From Planctomycetota bacterium (GTDB lineage: Bacteria; Planctomycetota; Phycisphaerae; Sedimentisphaerales; Anaerobacaceae), in NCBI GenBank assembly GCA_023135935.1, contig JAGLSU010000031.1, forward strand, positions 1 to 42,432: a stretch of 42,432 nt of DNA, read 5' to 3'. A program made the translations under genes and the position numbers. Shown in pieces: positions 29,066 through 38,366 of this stretch; position 1 is the first letter of the stretch; every line of letters starts with the position of its first letter. The notes under the pieces are model-generated. The model was not told the DNA's origin. It ran no database searches and worked only from the letters and a program-made list of their open reading frames with translations.

Positions 29066-30943
29066 TTATTGTTCAACTATTATGCGCATGGTCTTTTTGT
29101 CGATAACAATCGTTCCCGTTTCCGATTTTTTCTCAAGCCAATGCCGATACGGCTGAGTCTTAAGCGTTCTTTTGGCATCACTCAGGATTAATGCTTTTGT
29201 AGCCGGCAGGTCAGGCAGTTCCGCTGTCTCGACCGAGATGCCGCCAGCAGGTAAAAGCAAAAGGCAATACAAATCATCTCTTCTAATGGCCAGGATGTTG
29301 TTTATTACCTCGATAAGAGTCTTGAGGTTCTCCGGGGTAAATTTGTAGGGCGCTGCTTCTGCGAGAAATGTTCTATATCCCCGTCCGCCCATAACAACCA
29401 GATTATATTTTCCCGGCGATAATTGGTCGGGAATTTTCAAATCGAACTGGTACTTTTTCTTGCCCTCCAAAACCGATTCAACAACCACGGAAACATTAAT
29501 TTGCTCGCCAGCTTTGACTTTGGAGTCGGACAAATCTACCGACCATATATGTGAAATAATATTTTTGGGTACTATCCGGATATTAACATCAATCGATTCT
29601 ATTTCGACTTTCTCGTACGGATTATTCATAAGCAGCGCGACAGAGCCAACCGATTCCATTATCACTTCTTTGAAACCGACACCGGTTGAGACATTTTCAA
29701 AAATAATCGGCTGAGCATTTTTTAAACCGAGCGTCATTTTATATTCAATCATATGGTCCAGCGGAAGGCTGCCACGAGTAAGGGCAGCACTGACTACCGA
29801 TATATAGAGCATGCGCGGCGAATAAAACCGATTGCTGGCAAGTTGGCAATCGTATCGCTTTTTGGTGTCATTGTAGCGGTCTATATTTATCGTCAGTGGT
29901 ATGGTTTTGGCTTTCGCACCGATTCGCCCCAAAACCGCTGTTGATTCATCCGCGGTCAACGCGCCAACTATTTCCACACCGGTACCGAATTTGAAAGAAT
30001 GCATCACGCTCGATACGATGGTATGAACTTTGCCTGTCGCCATCGGAAAATTTACCGGCCCATGACCGAGAAAACTATGCCCGAAGCCATAAACCTTGTC
30101 ACCGTCCACTTCAGTTACCGTACCGATAGCTTCCAGGGAAATATCACCGGAAACCAACGGTATTGCAAGGCAGCTGCCTGGAGTTAATTTCAGGTTTTCT
30201 TTCTTTTCGTTATTTGCGCTGGCATTTCCACCGCCAATACCGGAAGCGCCTGAAACAAGCATAAGCCCTAACGGTTCGACCATTGGGCTCAACTGCTCGC
30301 AGACTTCAGCGGGCAATCCCGATGCAACCAATGGTAAAGGTAAGGCAGCGGGAAGTCCAAAAGTGCTGTTTCGCGTTTTGGCTTTTAGTCCAATAGAGTC
30401 AGTTGACAGACTTCGACCGGAACTAATCTGTTCGTAAATATCAGTGAAATTAATTGGCGATGAATAATCAAAGGCGAAGCCCATTGGTTCGGCTTTGTTT
30501 CCAGAGCTATCAATATCACTTACGTTGAGCATTTCTTCTATCGGCGTGACACCATAAAGCGGGTCTTTACTGAAAAGCCATCCAAAAGCCAAGGCGCCAG
30601 CCATTCTACCTTCGATGTAAACCGGCGAACCGCTGCAACCTGCTACCGGGCCGGTATGTATAAATCGCTCATCGGTTCCCTGAACAAAAATAGCATTTCG
30701 GCCGGGTCTTATATTGCGAACCACACTGATGACCCTCAAGCCAAATTTTTCGATTTTGGTTCCCTCGTATATCGTCAGGCAATAAGCCTCCATGCCCGGT
30801 TTGATTTCATCGATGGTGATGTACTTGCTCGAATCTAAAACGGTCTTCGCAGTCTCCTGGTTGGCATGACAAATTGAACCGGCTAAAACCAGCAGGCAAA
30901 GCAGGAAAAAGCTTGTTTTGTGTCTTTTCAAAATAGCGGGCAT
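29066..30943 (-). CDS. SpoIVB peptidase S55-domain protein
   Basis: A 625-aa protein with a signal peptide (TSFFLLCLLVLAGSICHA). Residues about 40-200 resemble the SpoIVB/S55 serine peptidase domain: DEIKPGMEAYCLTIYEGTKIEKFGLRVISVV, TGPVAGCSGSPVYIEGRMAGALAFGW with the likely nucleophile S104, and later TVTEVDGDKVYGFGHSFLGHGPVNFPMATG. S55 peptidases in sporulators cleave signalling proteins; non-sporulating planctomycetes carry family members of unknown target. The C-terminal 200 residues are beta-rich. It is first in the operon with the beta-propeller protein and fumarase alpha. Confidence 0.85.
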   Translation of the reverse strand: MPAILKRHKTSFFLLCLLVLAGSICHANQETAKTVLDSSKYITIDEIKPGMEAYCLTIYEGTKIEKFGLRVISVVRNIRPGRNAIFVQGTDERFIHTGPVAGCSGSPVYIEGRMAGALAFGWLFSKDPLYGVTPIEEMLNVSDIDSSGNKAEPMGFAFDYSSPINFTDIYEQISSGRSLSTDSIGLKAKTRNSTFGLPAALPLPLVASGLPAEVCEQLSPMVEPLGLMLVSGASGIGGGNASANNEKKENLKLTPGSCLAIPLVSGDISLEAIGTVTEVDGDKVYGFGHSFLGHGPVNFPMATGKVHTIVSSVMHSFKFGTGVEIVGALTADESTAVLGRIGAKAKTIPLTINIDRYNDTKKRYDCQLASNRFYSPRMLYISVVSAALTRGSLPLDHMIEYKMTLGLKNAQPIIFENVSTGVGFKEVIMESVGSVALLMNNPYEKVEIESIDVNIRIVPKNIISHIWSVDLSDSKVKAGEQINVSVVVESVLEGKKKYQFDLKIPDQLSPGKYNLVVMGGRGYRTFLAEAAPYKFTPENLKTLIEVINNILAIRRDDLYCLLLLPAGGISVETAELPDLPATKALILSDAKRTLKTQPYRHWLEKKSETGTIVIDKKTMRIIVEQ

Positions 30944-31167
30944 TCAAAAACCTTTCCATGACCAAGGTCAGCTTAAAAAATACGCTCTAATGCCGATTTT
31001 CGCAAAATAGCGGTCGGCTAAAACCTCTTAACTGATTATTAGTTAAAATTTTAGCCGTCCCAAAGAGCCATTGCAAGACAAAACAAATTTTGCTACAATA
31101 TCGCCTCGAGTCCTCAGTCGGTTAGTGGGGACGCTTATTAAATTTAGAGCATGAAATGGAGAACTAA
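30944..31167. other. Divergent promoter spacer
   Basis: This short non-coding spacer contains the promoter of the gene at 31168 (listed separately). For the S55 gene, an SD GGAAAGGTTTTTGAATG is visible but no clear promoter. No RNA gene was found. Confidence 0.5.
31071..31099 (+). promoter_or_regulatory. Promoter of the TPR membrane protein/rluD operon
   Basis: TTGCAA (31071-31076), exactly 17 bp, TACAAT (31094-31099): a good sigma70-type promoter with a start expected near 31106 and a leader of about 60 nt to the ATG at 31168. Confidence 0.7.
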
Positions 31168-31920
31168 ATGAAGTCCGAACATCGCCACGAACTAAAAACA
31201 AACGAATTGGCTGAGTGGATAGAAAACTTCCCACAATGGGCACAGAAGAACCTCAAAGTAATTATTTATGTATCTGTTGTAGCTATCCTGGTTATAGGCA
31301 CATTCTTCTGGAAAAGATACGAGAAAAATGTATTAGCGGTGCAAAAACAAGCGGAACTTACTCTGCTGCTTAGCCAGCTATCCCAAACCAGAGGGAAGAT
31401 TCTGGAAGCCCACGTTCAGGGTATAGACCTTTCATATATGCTGATGCAACCGGCAGACAAACTAAAAGATTTCGCACAAAACACAAAAAACGGTCAGATG
31501 GCGGCTGTAGCTTTAACCAAACGAGCCGATACCCTGCGTGCCGAATTGCATTACCGTCTCGGCGGCGTAAACAAGCGCGATTTAGAAACTCAAATGGGTA
31601 TAGCCAAAGCCGACTATAACAAGGCAATCAAAAAAGCTGGCGGCAATCCAGGATTGACCTCCGCTGCCACATTCGGATTGGGTCTATGCGAAGAAGACCT
31701 CGGAAACTTCGAAAAAGCAACGCAAATATATAACGAGATTGTCAAAAATCCCGACTTTGAAGGCACCGTTTCTGTCGTTAAGGCACAGTTGCGCATCGAT
31801 ACGATGGTTGACTCACAAAAACCGGTTTACTTCAAACCGGCACCCAAGAAAACATCTGTCCAGCCGTTACAGCCACAGATTAAACTCAACATCCCCGATG
31901 TCAATATACCCAGCCAATAA
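31168..31920 (+). CDS. Membrane-anchored TPR protein, YfgM-like
   Basis: A 250-aa protein: a cytoplasmic N-terminus (HELKTNELAEWIENFPQWAQKNLK), one membrane helix at about 29-47 (VIIYVSVVAILVIGTFFW), then helical repeats (AAVALTKRADTLRAELHYRLGG, AKADYNKAIKKAGGNPGLTSAATFGLGLCEEDLGNFEKATQIYNEIVKNPDFEGT) and a Pro/Gln-rich tail. The layout resembles YfgM/ancillary SecYEG translocon proteins with an N-terminal TM and exported TPR. It is the first gene of a unit with rluD, 33 bp upstream of it. A role in envelope quality control is inference. Confidence 0.7.
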   Translation: MKSEHRHELKTNELAEWIENFPQWAQKNLKVIIYVSVVAILVIGTFFWKRYEKNVLAVQKQAELTLLLSQLSQTRGKILEAHVQGIDLSYMLMQPADKLKDFAQNTKNGQMAAVALTKRADTLRAELHYRLGGVNKRDLETQMGIAKADYNKAIKKAGGNPGLTSAATFGLGLCEEDLGNFEKATQIYNEIVKNPDFEGTVSVVKAQLRIDTMVDSQKPVYFKPAPKKTSVQPLQPQIKLNIPDVNIPSQ

Positions 31921-31953
31921 TGTGATGCGGCAAAGATACTGCGAAATATAGAA

Positions 31954-32937
31954 ATGCAAGAAGTAAATAAAGACGACCAGCCGTTGATGCTCCAGGTGGG
32001 AACTGCACTCAAAGAGCGTCGAATCGATAAATACCTGCACAACCGTTTCAGTAATTTCAGTAGGGTCATGCTGCAGGAGATAATCAAAGCCGGAACTGTC
32101 AAGGTCAACGGTAAAGTCGTAAAGCCAAGTTTCAAACTAAACACCGGCGACCAAATCGAGATGACATTGCCGGAGCTTCCAAGTAAGGAAATCCTGCCCG
32201 AAGATATACCACTGGATATAGTTTACGAAGACAACGACATTATCATTATCAACAAGCAGCCGAATATGATAGTCCACCCCGCCCGCGGCAACACTCACGG
32301 AACTTTGGTAAACGCACTTGCCTTTTACTCGGACGAACTATCCAGCGGTCTCGGTGAGTTTAGACCTGGCATAGTTCATCGTCTTGACAAAAACACTACC
32401 GGAGTCATGGTGGTGACTAAAAACGACATCGCTCAATGGAAAATCGCAAAACAATTCGAACACCGTCAGACTAAAAAAAGCTATCTGGCAATCGTTCACG
32501 GAACACCTGAACTAACCGCGGACTGTATAAATGCCCCCTTGGGTATACATCCGAAGAGAAGAGAAAAATATGCCGTTCGGACGGAAACCGGAAAAGAATC
32601 CATCACGTTTTATGAAGTCCTCGAAAGATTCCGCGGTTTTTCTTTATTGCAAATAACCCCCAAGACCGGCCGAACACATCAGATACGAGTACACCTGTCT
32701 TACATAAAACACCCGATTGTCGCAGATGATATGTATGACGGGAAATTAGTTTATCCATGGCAATTAAAAGACGCTGAATCTACTGTCGAGGAGCCTGTTA
32801 TAAACCGGCCCGCCCTTCACGCGCATACACTCGAATTCAAGCATCCCACAACGGAAAAGATGGTGAAATTCGAAGTTCCGATGGCTAAGGACATGCAAAA
32901 CCTGCTCGATATGCTCAGAAAATATCGGAAAATATAA
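31954..32937 (+). CDS. rluD: Ribosomal large subunit pseudouridine synthase D
   Basis: A 327-aa protein with an N-terminal S4 RNA-binding domain (about 20-80: RIDKYLHNRFSNFSRVMLQEIIKAGTVKVNGKVVKPSFKLNTGDQIE) and an RluA-type catalytic domain with GIVHRLDKNTTGVMVVTKND, whose Asp is the catalytic residue, plus LQITPKTGRTHQIRVHLSYIKHPIVAD. It converts uridines in 23S rRNA helix 69 to pseudouridine if it is RluD proper; the paralogue RluC-type target cannot be excluded. It ends four bases before the stop of the convergent ktrA gene and no terminator is visible between them. Confidence 0.9.
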   Translation: MQEVNKDDQPLMLQVGTALKERRIDKYLHNRFSNFSRVMLQEIIKAGTVKVNGKVVKPSFKLNTGDQIEMTLPELPSKEILPEDIPLDIVYEDNDIIIINKQPNMIVHPARGNTHGTLVNALAFYSDELSSGLGEFRPGIVHRLDKNTTGVMVVTKNDIAQWKIAKQFEHRQTKKSYLAIVHGTPELTADCINAPLGIHPKRREKYAVRTETGKESITFYEVLERFRGFSLLQITPKTGRTHQIRVHLSYIKHPIVADDMYDGKLVYPWQLKDAESTVEEPVINRPALHAHTLEFKHPTTEKMVKFEVPMAKDMQNLLDMLRKYRKI

Positions 32938-32941
32938 TAAA

Positions 32942-33634
32942 TCAATCCTGCGGCAGCTTAGCCAAATCAGCATCGGAACCGGCTACCATCAAAATGTCAT
33001 CCTTATAGATAACGGTATTTGGCATAGGAACGTTTATGATATCGCCCTTCTCGCTTTTTTTGCCTTTGCCGTGTTCGCCTCTTTTAATAGCTACCAGATT
33101 AACGCTGTACTTCTGTCGCACCTGTAAATCCATGACTGTTTTGTTATCAAAACTAGCCGGCGCTTTTACTCTCGCCAAACTATAACCAGGCGCAAAATCA
33201 ATCTTCTCGCCAATTTGCGGGGCAATAAGTTTATATGCCCATCTCTGCGCCGATTCTATTTCCGGATAAATAACTTCCGATGCCCCAATTTTGGAAAAGA
33301 CTTCGCCTGCAATAGGGTCTTCCGACCTGGCATAGACTTGCGGGACCCCCATCTGTTTTAAGTTCACGACCGTAAGAATCGCCGATTCGAAACCAGCACC
33401 CGAATGCCCCTGCCCTATACCAACAATAGCAATATCAACTTTATCAATACCTTGAGCTTTCAAAGCTTCTTCGTCGGTGCTGTCAAGCCGTACCGCGTGG
33501 CTCACCTGGTCGCGAATTTGCTCTATCTCGTTTCTGTCTTTGTCAACGGCTATAACTTCCGCACCGCTCATCGCCAAAGCAATAGCGAGTTTCTTGCCAA
33601 ACCTTCCCAATCCTATTACAGCAAAGCGTTTCAT
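32942..33634 (-). CDS. ktrA: Potassium channel gating subunit, KtrA/TrkA family
   Basis: A 230-aa RCK protein. The N-terminal Rossmann domain has FAVIGLGRFGKKLAIAL (GxGxxG), EVIAVDKDRNEIEQI and VDIAIVGIGQ, and the C-terminal TrkA-C domain ends VIYKDDILMVAGSDADLAKL. A single RCK-N/RCK-C pair and the length match KtrA rather than the double-length TrkA. It forms an octameric ring that opens the KtrB channel in response to ATP/ADP or NADH. A small Lys-rich insertion (KRGEHGKGKKSEKGDI) sits in the C-domain. It follows the channel gene by 15 bp. Confidence 0.92.
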   Translation of the reverse strand: MKRFAVIGLGRFGKKLAIALAMSGAEVIAVDKDRNEIEQIRDQVSHAVRLDSTDEEALKAQGIDKVDIAIVGIGQGHSGAGFESAILTVVNLKQMGVPQVYARSEDPIAGEVFSKIGASEVIYPEIESAQRWAYKLIAPQIGEKIDFAPGYSLARVKAPASFDNKTVMDLQVRQKYSVNLVAIKRGEHGKGKKSEKGDIINVPMPNTVIYKDDILMVAGSDADLAKLPQD

Positions 33635-33649
33635 ATTTTTAGCTCCTAA

Positions 33650-35434
33650 TTAGCCGACAATTATCGCCTCACCCGGATAATTATACCGAGCCGGTTTAAG
33701 ATTAAATGTCAGCGCCGCCAATAGTGTCAGCGGGCCCAATCTGCCTATAAGCATTGATGCGATAATAATCCATTTGCCCGCCGTTGTCAAAGAACTGGTT
33801 ATACCTGTTGTCAAACCCACCGTACCCAAAGCAGAACTCGCCTCGAACATAATATCTGACATCTTGAAACCGTTAGCACACTCCGTGATACTCAAAAGCA
33901 GTGTAGCTGTAAATAAAACCACAACAAACAGCAGCACGACAGTAATGGCTCTTCCAACGACAACCACCCGTATCGAACGCTTAAACATCTCAACTTCCCG
34001 ACGTTTCCTAAGTGCTGCCACAGCTGTCATTACCACTACCGCAAGTGTGACTGTCTTAATACCACCCGCAGTCGAACCGGGCGAACCGCCGATGAACATA
34101 AGCAGCATCAAAACAATTCTGCTTGAACCGGAAAGTTGTTTAACATCAATCGTATTAAAACCTGCTGTTCTGGCTGTAACCGACTGAAAAAATGCACCAA
34201 GAACACTGGTATTTTCAACAGAACCTCCGACTTTCGCAAATCGCTCAAATAAAAGAATGCCTAACATACCCAAAATTATAAGGCCAACGCTTACGCTAAT
34301 AACAATTTTGCTTTGCAATTGCATTCGCCTTGGCGCCTTCATCGAGAAGCGATGATGCTTACTGAAAAGTTTTTTGAAAAACCGTTTCGTTCTATCAAGT
34401 GTTATATTCACCAAATCGAAAAGCACTCCAAAACCGAGTCCGCCCAAAATTATCAGCGGGCAAATTATTACATACACACCCCAGCTTCTGTCATAGCTGA
34501 CGAAACTGTCACTGAATAAACTAAAGCCCGCATTACAAAAAGCGCTTATAGAATGAAAGATGCTATAGAACCATTGCTGGTGTATACTGCCGACTCTGCC
34601 CGGAACATCGTCCCACATGCTAAACATACTTACAGCGCCAATCGCTTCAATAAGTAATGTCCCTCCGAAGATGAATGCTATCATGTTTCCTATTCGTCCG
34701 AGTGTTCGCGCATTTAACAAATCCTGCATAGCTACCGATTCGCGCAAACTCAATGCCTGCCCCAACAACAATGCAAACACCGCACCAAAGACCACTATCC
34801 CCAATCCGCCAAGCTGTATCAGCGTCAAAATAATAATCTGACCCATGAAACTGAAGTCTTCACCTGTATCCCTGACGATAAGGCCGGTAACACAGGTCGC
34901 GCTGGTCGCCGTGAAAATAGCGTCAATGAAACTGGTATTTTCCTCAACCGAAGACCTCGGCAGCATTAACAGCCCCGCTCCGGAAACTATCAAAACCAGG
35001 AAGCTTATAATTAATGTCCTTGTGGGATTTTTGCCGGACGCAGCCAAGTTCACGCTGGCTATACAAATCTTAATGACCACTTCAACGATAAGATAAATAC
35101 CAACAGCGAAATGTCTCACCACTGCCGGTTCAAATCTATAGAACCATCGACCCGCCCCATATACAGCTATAATGAGACCAATAAAAAGCGGTATCTCAAA
35201 CCAGTTGGCAAATAGATATTCTTTTTTTGACTCGGCGTTTAAAAACCGGATTAGTTTGCCAGCAATAAAAATGCATAACGTCACAAGCTGGATGGTATAC
35301 AAAATATGTCTCGGCACCAGCGGCTTGTCAAAACCGAACAATATAACGAACGACGCCACCACTACTGCCGACGTTATAGCTTTAGCGACAATTAATACCG
35401 TCTCTAAACGCTTGTTTTTGTAGTGTATCTGCAT
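33650..35434 (-). CDS. ktrB: Potassium uptake channel, KtrB/TrkH family, with N-terminal extension
   Basis: A 594-aa polytopic membrane protein. From about residue 130 it follows the KtrB/TrkH pattern with four pore repeats, including ATSATCVTGLIVRDT, HSISAFCNAGFSLFSDS, SVTARTAGFNTIDV and EASSALGTVGLTTG, and GGSPGSTAGGIKTVTLAVV. The first ~130 residues add about four membrane segments (TVLIVAKAITSAVVVASFVILF, HILYTIQLVTLCIFIAGKL, FEIPLFIGLIIAVYGAGRW, VVRHFAVGIYLIVEVVIKICIA) not found in short KtrB proteins of about 450 aa. It moves K+ with the KtrA ring. It is the first gene of the ktrB-ktrA unit. Confidence 0.92.
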   Translation of the reverse strand: MQIHYKNKRLETVLIVAKAITSAVVVASFVILFGFDKPLVPRHILYTIQLVTLCIFIAGKLIRFLNAESKKEYLFANWFEIPLFIGLIIAVYGAGRWFYRFEPAVVRHFAVGIYLIVEVVIKICIASVNLAASGKNPTRTLIISFLVLIVSGAGLLMLPRSSVEENTSFIDAIFTATSATCVTGLIVRDTGEDFSFMGQIIILTLIQLGGLGIVVFGAVFALLLGQALSLRESVAMQDLLNARTLGRIGNMIAFIFGGTLLIEAIGAVSMFSMWDDVPGRVGSIHQQWFYSIFHSISAFCNAGFSLFSDSFVSYDRSWGVYVIICPLIILGGLGFGVLFDLVNITLDRTKRFFKKLFSKHHRFSMKAPRRMQLQSKIVISVSVGLIILGMLGILLFERFAKVGGSVENTSVLGAFFQSVTARTAGFNTIDVKQLSGSSRIVLMLLMFIGGSPGSTAGGIKTVTLAVVVMTAVAALRKRREVEMFKRSIRVVVVGRAITVVLLFVVVLFTATLLLSITECANGFKMSDIMFEASSALGTVGLTTGITSSLTTAGKWIIIASMLIGRLGPLTLLAALTFNLKPARYNYPGEAIIVG

Positions 35435-35445
35435 AAGATGAATTA

Positions 35446-35484
35446 ATTATCAACTGTCAATTATCAAATGTCAACTGTCAATTA
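35446..35484. repeat. Short direct repeat between ktrB and recG
   Basis: TCAACTGTCAATTAT occurs twice, joined by CAAATG (TTATCAACTGTCAATTATCAAATGTCAACTGTCAATTAT). It fills most of the 47-bp gap between recG and ktrB. It may be a small slippage duplication or a tandem regulator site; its closeness to the recG stop makes slippage the simpler reading. Confidence 0.6.
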
Positions 35485-37578
35485 TGCCACATCTACCAGC
35501 CCGATTGAGTCGCCGAATTTGGCCAATAAGGCCCGACGAATATTTTTATGTTCGGTTTGCTTCAACATCGGGTCATGCGAAACCATATCAAATGCATTTC
35601 TCCTCGCCATAGCCAGCAGCTTGTAGTCCTCGATGATATTCGCTATCTTCAAATCCGGCAGACCATGCTGTCGCGCGCTGAACAGTTCGCCCGGACCACG
35701 AATCCGTAAGTCATGTTCAGATATCTCAAAGCCGTCGTTACTTCTGGTCATAATTTCGAGGCGGTCTTTGGCTACTTCGTTATCGGTCTGGGCAAACAAA
35801 AAACAATACGATTTGGCTTCGGCTCTTCCGATACGACCACGCAATTGATGAAGCTGTGCCAAACCGAATCTGTCCGCTTCCTCAACAACCATTATCGTTG
35901 CGTTCGGAACATCCACTCCCACCTCGATAACAACGGTAGAAACCAGCACATTGATTTTACCCTTCCGGAACTCTGTCATAATTTGCTGTTTTTTCGCCGA
36001 TGGCATCTGACCATGCAAAAGCCCTACCGCAAACTCCGGAAAAACTTTTTTGCTCAAAATCTTCCATTCGTCGGTCGCAGCTTTAACGTCGCTTTTTTCC
36101 TCAATGTTCGTAATCCGCGGATAAACAAAATATGCCTGTTTCTTGGCTTTCAGCCGCTGCCGGATAAACTCATACGCTTTTTGCCGGTCGCTCGGCTCGA
36201 CCAGGCGGGTAATGACAGCTCCTCGTCCCGGCGGGCAATGTTTGATTATAGAAACGTCCAAATCGCCGAACGCCGTCATCGCCAGCGTCCTCGGGATGGG
36301 CGTAGCTGTCATAACGAGACAATGAGGTGTCACCTGTTTGCGAAGCTTGGCTCGCTGATGAACTCCGAATTTATGCTGCTCATCAATCACTGCCAAACCG
36401 AGTTTTCTGAATTTTATGTCCTTCTGTAAAAGCGCTACTGTGCCAACGATGATATCTATTTGACCGCTTTCAATTTGTTTTAAAAGTTCTTTTCTCTTTT
36501 TGCCTGTTAGTCCGCCGGTTATCAAAACCCTGCTTACTTTGCTGCCTTTCAGATATCTTTCTATGTTTATAAAATGCTGACTCGCCAAAATTTCCGTCGG
36601 TGCCATAATCGCCACCTGGCATTTGTTGGCAACGGCCAATAGCGCTGCGTAAAGCGCCACAGCTGTCTTACCTGAACCAACATCACCCTGCAAAAGACGA
36701 TTCATCGGTTCCGGCTTACCCATATCCACAACAATATCTTCGATTGCCCCGTCCTGGTCTTCGGTCAGCAAAAACGGGAACCGCTTTCTGATTCTGCTGT
36801 CGATTTTATTATTAAAAGCCATCCGAACCGCAGATGAAAAATGTTTGACCTTATACCTTCTAAGCGCAAGTCCCAGCTGCATCAAAAATAATTCGTCATA
36901 TTTCAATCTGCGTTTTGCTTTAGCTAACTTTTTTTCGTCCGGCGGCTGGTGTATCCAACCGAAAGCATCTTTCCTGCCAATCAGCTCGGCTTGCTTGAGA
37001 AATTTCCTGTCGTAAAACTCATCTACAAGCTCGCCTAAATCATCAAGCACAGGTTTGATTATTTGTTTGATTTGTCTGCTGGAAAGTTTTGCCGATGCCG
37101 GATAAACACCACCGCTAAAATATTCGTTCGGATTCGAACTTTTCTCACCAACTACCATGAATTTCGGATTGGTCATCTGCAGTTGGTGCTTGTATAAACT
37201 GGCCTTGCCGGAAGCTATTATCGTATCACCCGGTTTTATCTGCTTGCGGAGATACCCGCCGTGAAACCACACGATTCTACAGGTCCCGGTATCGTCCGAA
37301 ATCTGAACTTCAAACATCGACGGTTTGCGATAGCTCACATAGTCCATCGATTCGACCAGGCCTACAATAGTGACATCGCTATCGGCACGCAATCGACTTA
37401 TCTTTATCGGTTCGAGCGCAAAGACCCAGTCACGCGGAAAATATTCCAGTAAATCCTCCACAGTCTCAACGCCAAGTTGCGCAAAGATTTTAGCTTTAGC
37501 CGGCCCCACACCTTTTAAGTACTGAACCGGCATCGATACTTCAGGTTTGTTTTGTTGTTTATCAATTGCTTTTGTCAC
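35482..37578 (-). CDS. recG: ATP-dependent DNA helicase RecG
   Basis: A 698-aa protein of normal length. The N-terminal wedge (OB-fold) domain includes LKGVGPAKAKIFAQLGVETVEDLLEYFPRDW and DVTIVGLVES. The helicase lobes have LLQGDVGSGKTAVAL (Walker A), AIMAPTEILASQHF, AVIDEQHKFGVHQR (DEQH), VMTATPIPRTLAMT, EVGVDVPNATIMVVEEADRFGLAQLHQLRGRIGRAE and the C-terminal SEHDLRIRGPGELFSARQHGLPDLKIAN. It regresses stalled replication forks and processes Holliday junctions. It lies upstream of ktrB on the same strand and follows pcm closely (9 bp). Confidence 0.97.
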   Translation of the reverse strand: MTKAIDKQQNKPEVSMPVQYLKGVGPAKAKIFAQLGVETVEDLLEYFPRDWVFALEPIKISRLRADSDVTIVGLVESMDYVSYRKPSMFEVQISDDTGTCRIVWFHGGYLRKQIKPGDTIIASGKASLYKHQLQMTNPKFMVVGEKSSNPNEYFSGGVYPASAKLSSRQIKQIIKPVLDDLGELVDEFYDRKFLKQAELIGRKDAFGWIHQPPDEKKLAKAKRRLKYDELFLMQLGLALRRYKVKHFSSAVRMAFNNKIDSRIRKRFPFLLTEDQDGAIEDIVVDMGKPEPMNRLLQGDVGSGKTAVALYAALLAVANKCQVAIMAPTEILASQHFINIERYLKGSKVSRVLITGGLTGKKRKELLKQIESGQIDIIVGTVALLQKDIKFRKLGLAVIDEQHKFGVHQRAKLRKQVTPHCLVMTATPIPRTLAMTAFGDLDVSIIKHCPPGRGAVITRLVEPSDRQKAYEFIRQRLKAKKQAYFVYPRITNIEEKSDVKAATDEWKILSKKVFPEFAVGLLHGQMPSAKKQQIMTEFRKGKINVLVSTVVIEVGVDVPNATIMVVEEADRFGLAQLHQLRGRIGRAEAKSYCFLFAQTDNEVAKDRLEIMTRSNDGFEISEHDLRIRGPGELFSARQHGLPDLKIANIIEDYKLLAMARRNAFDMVSHDPMLKQTEHKNIRRALLAKFGDSIGLVDVA

Positions 37579-37587
37579 GACTGCAAA

Positions 37588-38250
37588 TTACTCCGCAAAA
37601 CCAAATTCGCCTATCAACTTGACGAATCTAACTCCGCATACCATTTGCGTAGTTATATTTCCATTTTCTTTTTTGCAGACCATCAACTCCTGCACCCCCG
37701 CTGGACCAACCGGTGCAACCATCAATCCGCCTTCGGCAAGTTGTTCGCAAAGCGGCTTCGGCAGGTGCGGTACCGCAGCGGTTACTATAATCCTGTCGAA
37801 AGATTTTTCTTCCGGCCAACCTCTACTGCCATCTCCGATATAAAATTCAACGTTGCTGACACCCAATTTAGTTAAAATACTTTTTGCGGATTCAGCTAAC
37901 TGCTCGATTGTCTCGATGGTATAAACCTTTTTAGCCAAGGTACTCAGGATGGCCGTCTGATATCCGCTGCCGGTTCCGATTTCCAATACCTCGCAGTCAG
38001 AATTAACACGCAGTTCTTCGGTCATCAAAGCAACGATATATGGCTGAGAAATGGTCTGGTCCTTACCTATCGGCAACGGACAATCGGCATAGGTCTGTGA
38101 GCGATACGCCTCAGGCACAAATTGTTCGCGCCGAATCACCTCCATCGCCTTTAGAACGGCGGTATCGCTTATTCCCCGCCTTTTGAGGTTATCCTCAATC
38201 ATCCGCCTGCGGGCATTAGCGAGTTTATCTATGACTTCCCTGTCGTTCAT
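37588..38250 (-). CDS. pcm: Protein-L-isoaspartate O-methyltransferase
   Basis: The start at 38250 (MNDREVIDKLANARRRM) is preferred over the GTG at 38265, which lies inside the likely SD AAAAGGTGA. The 220-aa enzyme methylates L-isoaspartyl residues in damaged proteins with SAM. Motifs: FVPEAYRSQTYADCPLPIGKDQTISQPYIVALMTE, the SAM-binding VLEIGTGSGYQTAILSTL, and FDRIIVTAAVPHLPKPLCEQLAEGG. It heads a pcm-recG pair on the minus strand and is divergent from bioA. Confidence 0.95.
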   Translation of the reverse strand: MNDREVIDKLANARRRMIEDNLKRRGISDTAVLKAMEVIRREQFVPEAYRSQTYADCPLPIGKDQTISQPYIVALMTEELRVNSDCEVLEIGTGSGYQTAILSTLAKKVYTIETIEQLAESAKSILTKLGVSNVEFYIGDGSRGWPEEKSFDRIIVTAAVPHLPKPLCEQLAEGGLMVAPVGPAGVQELMVCKKENGNITTQMVCGVRFVKLIGEFGFAE

Positions 38251-38328
38251 AGCTGTAATAATCACCTTTTAATTGCAGTTTTGCAAATCAATTTTTGCAT
38301 CTACGCCTGGCTTGCCAACTCATAAAGG

Positions 38329-38356
38329 TTGACTATGCCCACACAATAATGATAAT
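38329..38356 (+). promoter_or_regulatory. bioA promoter, nearly leaderless
   Basis: TTGACT (38329-38334), a 16-bp spacer and GATAAT (38351-38356) fit a sigma70-type promoter. Transcription would begin near 38363, only a few bases before the bioA ATG at 38367, and there is no SD. A BirA-type operator was not recognised. Confidence 0.55.
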
Positions 38357-38366
38357 ACAACTTTCT

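Noticed and set aside
35713-36429. Plus-strand ORF of 238 aa
   Set aside because: Shadow of recG; the recG frame carries all helicase motifs.
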